Below, one piece after another: positions 45,301-54,300 of a stretch of DNA of 64,000 nt; position 1 is the stretch's first letter; each line of letters opens with the position of its first letter. The position numbers were made by a program, and so were the translations under genes. The notes beneath the pieces are model-generated. The model did not search any database, had not been told where the DNA came from, and saw only the letters and a program-made list of their open reading frames with translations. The stretch comes from Owenia fusiformis (lineage: Eukaryota; Annelida; Polychaeta; Sabellida; Oweniidae), in NCBI GenBank assembly GCA_903813345.2, contig CAIIXF020000009.1, positions 23,213,759 through 23,277,758 on the forward strand. The letters are read 5' to 3'.

Positions 45301-48300
45301 ATGTGATTATCACAGTATTCTGGAATATTTTATGGCCGGCCTATAGGGACATGTATTATATATGAACCGTCGCCCATATGGACATATATAAGGGTTTGTG
45401 TATTGAGAATTTTAACATATTTTATCCCATCCCGAGGGAGATATGTGTATCTTCCTAGGGACTAAAGGGACCGAGGGATATACACATATTTCCCGTGGCC
45501 AATTACCTCAATATAGTGGAGGCCTGAGAGAAGGTAAGTCCCAGGAAACGAAAGCTGTCAATCCGCGCGTCCGTAGTGATTTATCAAAGGGTAACATATT
45601 CTCTTCGGGTTCTCCATCAATCATGTTGTATTTATGAAAGATTAGTATTACAGACAGCACATCGAAATTGAATGTAAACGATGTTGTCATGGATATACGA
45701 GTAATATAAAGACAGGACTACTAAATTAATCTAAGTGACGTTTAATAAATGTTATGTCAATAACCTAACGATAATACGGTCATGGTTACCATGGCATTGT
45801 AAAAGCGTAGCAACAAATTTTCAAATACGTCGAGTGGTTACTGGCATCAAAGGATGCGATGTGGACAAACATATTTCATGAACTGTTAAACACATTCCAA
45901 ATGACATATAACATGATATAATACCACTTGAAGTCACTTTCCGGCTCTTATCATATTCAACGATAATTCGCGTTTATCCGATTCTAATTCAATTATTGTT
46001 TATTCCATGATCAAACAAATAGGAAAATTCTTCAACCATCCACCAAAACAATAGAACGATGTCCTTCAAAATGACGTGGCTTGCTCTTCCTAACGAAAAT
46101 TTATTATTGATATTGACGAAGGGACGTCCTATTTCTTACCGTAGCGTCAAGCGACTTTAAAAACGACATACACTGTAATACATGTCAAAATCAAAGAATA
46201 CATTGGAGTTTATATCGTCCTATTTTGTTTATAAGTCAAATATTGTATTAAACACCACCCTCTGTAATTCTGCATCATCTGATCATTATTTAGCGATCTC
46301 ACTGTATAATCCAGGCTCAAAAACATATTCTTATTAAACCCTCGCTCCTGCACCATTAAACAGCTCTTACCCATACTTATATCTACCCCGAAGTAAAAAT
46401 CACAATGGCCTTGTCTTATCTTACAAAATAGATTATATATATTTCGTTTGTATATGTGAATAACCTGAGGATGGAACCTGATGTATCTGATGTCTCATTA
46501 CGCGATGCAGTCGTGCAGCACGCTCGTAACTCTGGGGTGCGTGTAATGCGTGCTGAGATTGTGAAGAATAAATTCTGCGACGACAAAGTAGGATGCAAAC
46601 TTTGCGTTCCCGAGACTGATGTACATGTTTTACTATCAGAAAAATTTTGGCCCGACCCATCAATAGTCTGCAGGCGCTGGGAACGACGGGCACCTAGAGC
46701 AGCTATGCGACGAGAAAAACCGATTCCAGTTATAACTGGATACCGACGACAGGCTACCCATGCCGATGATCAGTCCGACTATGACTGTGGAATCGACAAC
46801 CTAGACAGGATGAATGACGCCTACAAGCCACAGATTGATTGGTATGAATATGATAATAATGGCCTATAATAAAACAATGATAAATTCTTACACTTTCCTA
46901 TTACTTGTTGTGACACTACACATTTGCACATCAGCCCCGAGCGCAGAATTTCACTCCGTGTTATCATTAACAATGTCACCTCATGAGAACAAATTACGAT
47001 TTGGGCAATGGAACTGTAGAGGTCTTGGGGCCTCTAACCGCTATATATTGGACATTTTGGCGAAATGTGATTTTTTCGCACTAAGCGAACATAAACTCTA
47101 TGAATGTAATCTCCACAAGTTAGATGATTTGTCAAATGATTTTGTATGTTTGGCTAAAAGCAGTAGTATTTTGGATCCTATGCAATGTGGGACTGTTTGG
47201 GGCAGTGGCGGTACCGCCATTTTTTGGCGAAGATCCTTAGACCATATGGTCGTGCCTATGCTAGAGCTGTGCTCGGATAGGATTTTATGTGTTAAATTAG
47301 TGTTCGATGATTCTGCATTATTTATATTTTCTGTGTATCTGCCACAGCAAAATTGTCATCATACCACTTTTACTGAAACTTTGGATATTTTGAATGATTT
47401 TGTTGAGCGTATATCTAATGATGGTAATGTTGTGATATTTGGCGATGTGAATGCAAATTTAGGTACTTTACAGGGATCACATGGTGTAAGGGATACACAG
47501 ACGCAGAGTGGCATAGAATTGCACAATTTTTGCCTGAGTAATGAGCTATGGGCAGTTGATACAAACAGAGCTACTTTGGGTCCTGTGCATACATTTGAAA
47601 TGTTGAGAAATGGTAATTACTATAGGTCATATATTGATCATATTATTGTGTCCCTTCCTCTATGCGGTAATGTTTCCGAATGTGTTATATTAGACAATGA
47701 GCCTGGCAATACGTCAGACCATCTCCCCATAATCACGACTTTTAGAGACCTCACTAGTGTTAAGCATGTAATTCAAAGAAATGATTGTGTTGGATATGCG
47801 TGGAATAAATTATCATCCGATGAAATTAAATCAACGTACACATCATCTCTTGATTTGCAATGTAAGGGCATTCTGAATGATTTACGGTTAATTGGTGTAA
47901 ATAATTTGGAAAACTGCCAAATTGATAGTTATATCTTGAAACTGGTAAATGGCCTGATTGAATGCTCTAATGCACATATCCCCATTAAGAAGTTCTCAAA
48001 GCATGTAAAGCCATTCTGGAATGATGAATTAACCAGATTAGTAAAGTTAAAGAAGAAAAGATGGCGTGAGTGGGTGTCGGCTGGTCGACCTCGAAATGCG
48101 GATAATGTAATTAGGGCCCAATATAAATCTTCCAAATGTGCTTTTAGAAAATGTTTTAGATGTAGTGAGTTTATGTATGAACAAAATGAGCTTAATCGTC
48201 TATACAGGTCAGAATCACTTGATCAGCGTTACTATTGGCATCTTCTCAATAAGAGCCGAAATAGGGCTTCTAGGCGTCTGTCTCCAATTAAATCTGATAA

Positions 48301-51300
48301 TGACGCCATCGTAAGTGACGAGGCTGGAATAAGGGATGAATGGCGCACTCACTTTGCTCGTTTGGCAACCCCTTCTGATAAGCCTCATTTTCACAGCCAT
48401 GCCAAGTGTGAAATTGAAAATGAAATTATGCATATTAAGCAAACATCATATTTTGAAGATAATACTTTCTTTGATGAACCATTTCAGGATAGTGAAGTGA
48501 GTAATGCCATATCACGGTTGCATAATAATCGTGCATGTGGATCGGATACGATATGTGCCGAACATTTAAAATATAGCAATGACACTGTAATTTCGATCAT
48601 ATGTACCCTTTTTAATGCAACCATGTTAAACGAATACACTCCCATGAATTTTAGGTTTGGTATACTGATACCTATACTAAAGGCAGGAAATAAAGATCCT
48701 TGTAATAAAGACAATTCCAGAGGCATCACTCTGATGAACATGTTGCGTAAAGTGTACGATCATATTGTGTTAAAAAGAATTGGATCCCTTGCAAAAAATA
48801 TTATGCCTAACTTACAAGGTGCTTCTCAGAGTCATTGCTCTGCTGTTCATACTTCCCTTTTAGTTCAGGAAACTATTGCCCACAATGTCGAAAAGCATAG
48901 AAATGTAATATTAGCCACATTAGATATTAGAAAAGCATTTGACACCGTTTGGTTAGATGGATTGATGGTCAAACTACATAAACTTGGTATCCGTGGCAAA
49001 CTGTGGCGTATGCTTTATGATAATTACCATAAATATGAATGTGCCGTTCGTGTAGGAAGTTCAAATACACTTTCTAAACCTTTTAATGTCATGCAGGGCG
49101 TCCACCAAGGGGGTGTCCTATCTATGCTATTTTATCAGTTGTACATGGCTGACCTTATTCAGGATCTATGTGAAATGAATATAGGTGGCCACATTGATGA
49201 TGTAAATTGTGTATGTCCTTCTTATGCGGATGACATGACCATTATTGCCACAAATCAAAAGGATATGCAACTTATGTTAAACGCTGCCTTTGAACATAGT
49301 AGAAGATGGCGATATGAAATCCATCCAGCGAAATGTAACTTTCTGACATTTAATGATATGGTCACTGATTCAAGTGTTAAAGGTCATGTCGTTCTCAAGA
49401 TAGGTGACACGAGAATTCCAAAGGTCAATTTCACTGTTCATGTTGGTATTCCAATATCTAGTAAAAATGATATCTCACAATATGTTAATGATCGCTGCAC
49501 TAGTGGTAAGCGAAAATTCTGCTCACTTTTGGGACTGGGGCACAAAACAGGTGGTTTGTCACCCTTAACAGCATCAAAACTGTACTGGGCCTTTTCTATT
49601 CCAACCATGCTGTTTGGGGCACCAGTTATAAATTACCAAGCGTCAGATGTTGAAAAGCTTGAATTGACTCATAGGGAAATTGGCAAACGTATCCAATTTT
49701 TCCCCAAAACCTCAGCCAATCCTAGTGCAACGATGCCGTTGGGATGGTTGTCAATAGACGGCTATATTACAGTGTTGCAGATGATGTATCTCTGGAGTTT
49801 ACTTAGGTTTAATAATATTTACAGGGATATAACTATAACACGGTTAGTAAAGATGTTTCATGTCACTTATGACAACCATGCCGATATTTTCTCTCCTATC
49901 CGGCGCATTTTCCTTAAGACCAAAATGCTAGGAATTGAAAATCTGGTTAAAAATGCGCTGGACTCTGGATATCTTCCGTCGAAGAGGTCATGGAGATTGC
50001 AAATTGTCAATGCTGTAAGATCCGTCGAGGTCAAGCAATTTTTCTTGCAATGCTCATGTTATGGCAAACTTTTATACCTACGTGACTATGTCACAGACTT
50101 AAAACCTTGCATATGGTGGTTGATTTGTCAGAAATATCCTAAATGTCAAAGCCAGTGTAAAACTATGATGCAATTGATATGTAACGCCCATGTATTAAAT
50201 ACGAACAACTTCAATGGTTCAAAACGATGTATATTGTGTAACCTCTGTGAAACTGAAACAATTGAACATTTTATATTAAGATGCCCTATGTATGAACCAT
50301 ATAGGCATAACATATTTGAAGCCCTTGGCTGCCGTGGTGACAGTATGGGTGTTATTATGAAGAAAGTTTTAGGTCTCTCAGATGTTTCATGTGAGACGTT
50401 AATAATTGTATCATCATGTGTACACAAAATGTACAATCACAGAGCCAACCTGTTGGCTCTGCTTGACACATAATTTCTCTATCACTTTATTTTTATGTTT
50501 TCCAAAACAACAACTTTTTTATCACATAATTTAATCTTATCCTTGGATTTTATATTTTATATGTAAACCATATGTATACTAAAATGTATTCTCTCATATA
50601 AATGAGGCAATAAATATACAATACAATACAATTAGAACGAAATTAAAAGAGTTTGAAATATACTGAACAGACAAAAAAGCTAAAACGCTAAATTGTGTAA
50701 CATTGTCACAAATGCATTTTGTTTATTAAAGTACTGGTGAGTGAATGAAGTAGTTGAAATAACAAACAATAGTGCGCCAACTCATGGTTCAGTATCCACA
50801 CATAGCTAGGCAAGGTGTGTCCGATTCCAGCCAATCGGAACAGAGTATGCACATAATGAACAGTGTGTGAAATATCAATAACGTATTTGTAGGGTACAGT
50901 TACTAAGCGATTGGAATTGAAATTGAGTTTTGCAATACTTGACCCTTGCAGAAAATATGTCCTTTTATTGATTTTGTATATATTTTAGGTGATTAAGGTG
51001 ATTAGGTGAAAATTAGGTGAAAATATTTTAAAATGTGTGAAAAGAATTTAAGCCCAAGACTCAGTGCATTGTGTCTGTCCTGCGGGGTCATGCAAAGATT
51101 TAGAAACAACATTACATCTGATCTTTGTGGAATGGTTCAGCACACAATGCACGGAGTCCAAGGCTTTAAATCCTTATATAACTACCGGTAGTCATTTCTT
51201 CATCCGAGGCCTGACTTGTCAGTACTTCCGTTGTGAAAAGAACAATATATGTTAAGTAAATGGATACGAAGCGTTTCTTCCAGTGCATTTACATAAGAGA

Positions 51301-54300
51301 ATAAATGCCATAAAAGTACCATATTCAATGCCACTTTAGTTATGAATATTCAATCACTCTTCTATTTCTATCATGGTAATCAATCATAAAATATCCCCCT
51401 AATTACAAGCTGTAATGCGCTGTGCATATAGAGCTTTATAAAAAGAGCTTGCGGAACTTACCAAATCCATAGAACAATTACCGATGGAAATGTTATCTGA
51501 TCGTAAGTAATTTCAACGCAAAATGATTATTATTAATCATGCAAGACCTTACTTCCGGAGTCCAAAGAGAATGTTCCTGTTAATCATCCTCATACTACCT
51601 TTTTGTAATAATAAATAAAAACATCCTTTACTTTTGCAATGGCTCTATGACTAAAGGGTATGACCAATAGTACTATTAAAGGATGTATAAACGGATGTTG
51701 TGTGACTTTTGTAAGTATGATTGCACATAAGAAAAAAAACAGGGCCTTCTTCAAGGCATTTTGACACTAATCACATCTTTCTGCCTTCAACTAGAAATAT
51801 TCTAGAAAGAAGCTAATAGAAGGTCATGCTTTCTCATGATGTCTTCAAGGAGGAGGTCCTGGGTTTGTGTTCAGTGATTGGAATCATAGATGCAGACTTG
51901 CCAACCTCCCGTTTTTTACGGGAATCTCCCGTAAATTTTTTGTTTTTCGGTAAAAAATACCAAACTCCCGTACCGTTTTCTCCCGTAAAAACTACCGTAA
52001 ACTCCGGCGTACCGTATTTCTACTAAAATCTCCCGTAATTTTTTTAAAAATATGGCCGTAAAATCTCCCGTATTTTTGCTGAAATCTCCCGTATTCTGGT
52101 ATAACTCCCGTAAAATCTCCCGTATTCTTGGTATAACTCCCGTAAAATCTCCCGTTTTCTGGTATAACTCCCGTAAAATCTCCCGTATTCTTGGTATAAC
52201 TCCCGTAAAATCTCCGTTTTTGCTGTCGAAATCTACCGTATTTAAAAGGAATTTGACAAATTTGTGACCTTGATTATTGCAGGCACGCTTCTTTCTTTTA
52301 CTCCAAGAAGGATTGGCTCCCATGGTTCACTATCGATACTTTCATAAATAACTTAAGAGTACTTCATTCCCATGATTCAAATTGCTTTTCTGCGATCAGT
52401 TCGGTATAAGCTGCTGTGAAATAAGGAACGTAAGTGACATCTATCTTAGATTATAAGTTCTAATTAATTTATTAACTGCGCATGCGTCATAATAATATCA
52501 ACCAATTAAGTCGCTGGATTTAATGCTCATGCGAAAAACCGAACCTAAAAATGGAACCTCACGCAAATTATAAAAGTAAAGTAAACTCCCGTTTTTTCAT
52601 AAATCTACCGTAAAAACTCTATTTTTTTCAGAAATCTACCATAAAAACTCCCGTTTTTTCCGAAACCTACCGTAAAAACTCCCGTTTTCCCGAAATCTAC
52701 CGTAAAAACTCCCGTTTTTTCAGAATCTACCGTAAAAACTCCCGTTTTTTCAGAAATCTAGCGCAAAAACTCCTGTTTTTTTTAAATCTACCGCAAAAAC
52801 CCCCGTTTTTTCAAAGCCTACCGTAAAAACTCCCGTTTTTTCAGAACCTACCGCAAAAACTACCGTTTTATCTGAAATCTTCCGTTAAAAAGTCACATTT
52901 TCGTTAAAAAGTCACATTTTTTAAAATTTAGCGCGAAAAATACCTTTTTTAAAAAATCTCCCTTAAAAATTCCCGTTTTTTTAAAATCTCCCGTAAAAAC
53001 TCCCGTTTTTTTTCAAAATTTACCGCAAAAACTCCCGTTTTTTTTTAAATCTCCCGTAAAAACTACCGTTTTTTTGAAAAATCTCCCGTAAAAACTCCCG
53101 CTTTTCTGGTATAACTCCCGTAAAATCTCCCGTATTCTTGGTATAACTCCCGTAAAATCTCCGTTTTTTGCTGTCGAAATCTACCGTATTTAAAAGGAAT
53201 TTGACAAATTTGTGACCTTGATTATTGCAGGCACGCTTCTTTCTTTTACTCCAAGAAGGATTGGCTCCCATGGTTCACTATCGATACTTTCATAAATAAC
53301 TTAAGAGTACGGTACTTCATTCCCATGATTCAAATTGCTTTTCTGCGATCAGTTCGGTATAAGCTGCTGTGAAATAAGGAACGTAAGTGACATCTATCTT
53401 AGATTATAAGTTCTAATTAATTTATTAACTGCGCATGCGTCATAATAATATCAACCAATTAAGTCGCTGGATTTAATGCTCATGCGAAAAACCGAACCTA
53501 AAAATGGAACCTCACGCAAATTATAAAAGTAAAGTAAACTCCCGTTTTTTCATAAATCTACCGTAAAAACTCCCGTTTTTTCATAAATCTACCGTAAAAA
53601 CTCACGTTTTTTCAAAATCTACCGTAAAAACACCCGTTTTTCAGAAACCTACCGTAAAAACTCCAGTTTTTTCCGAGATCTACCGTAAAAACTCCCGTTC
53701 TTTCAAAATCTACCGTAAAAACTCCCGTTTTTTCAAAATCTAAAGTAAAAACTACCGTTTTGTTCAAAATCTAAAGTAAAAACTCCCGTTTTTTCAAAAT
53801 CTACCGTAAAAACTCTATTTTTTCAGAAATTTACCATAAAAACTCCCGTTTTTTCCGAAACCTACCGTAAAAACTCCCGTTTTTCCGAAATCTACCGTAA
53901 AAACTCCAGTTTTTTCAGAATCTACCGTAAAAACTCCCGTTTTTTCAGAAATCTAGCGCAAAAACTCCTGTTTTTTTTAAATCTACCGCAAAACCCCCCG
54001 TTTTTTCAAAGCCTACCGTAAAAACTCCCGTTTTTTCAGAACCTACCGCAAGAACTACCGTTTTATCTGAAATCTTCCGTTAAAAAGTCACATTTTTTAA
54101 AATTTAGCGCGAAAAATACCTTTTTTAAAAAATCTCCCTTAAAAATTCCCGTTTTTTCAAAATCTCCCGTAAAAACTCCCGTTTTTTTTCAAAATTTACC
54201 GCAAAAACTCCCGTTTTTTTAAATCTCCCGTAAAAACTGGCGTTTTTTTGAAAAATCTCCCGTAAAAACTCCCGCTTTTTTTCAAAAAACTCCCGCAAAA

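Larger units (their letters stand above)
46471..50632 (+). mobile_element. Non-LTR retrotransposon (LINE), 5' end unplaced
   Basis: ORF1 tail, intact ORF2, a short 3' UTR and a simple-repeat tail ATACAATACAATACAAT (about 50615-50632) in place of poly(A). Microsatellite tails are typical of several CR1/I/RTE-type lineages. The 5' boundary and target duplication were not found by eye. Confidence 0.8.

Noticed and set aside
51916-53271. Protein-coding genes in the CTCCCG array (135, 83 and 71 codon frames)
   Set aside because: Frames are translations of a 30-bp tandem repeat, present on both strands, with no conserved content.
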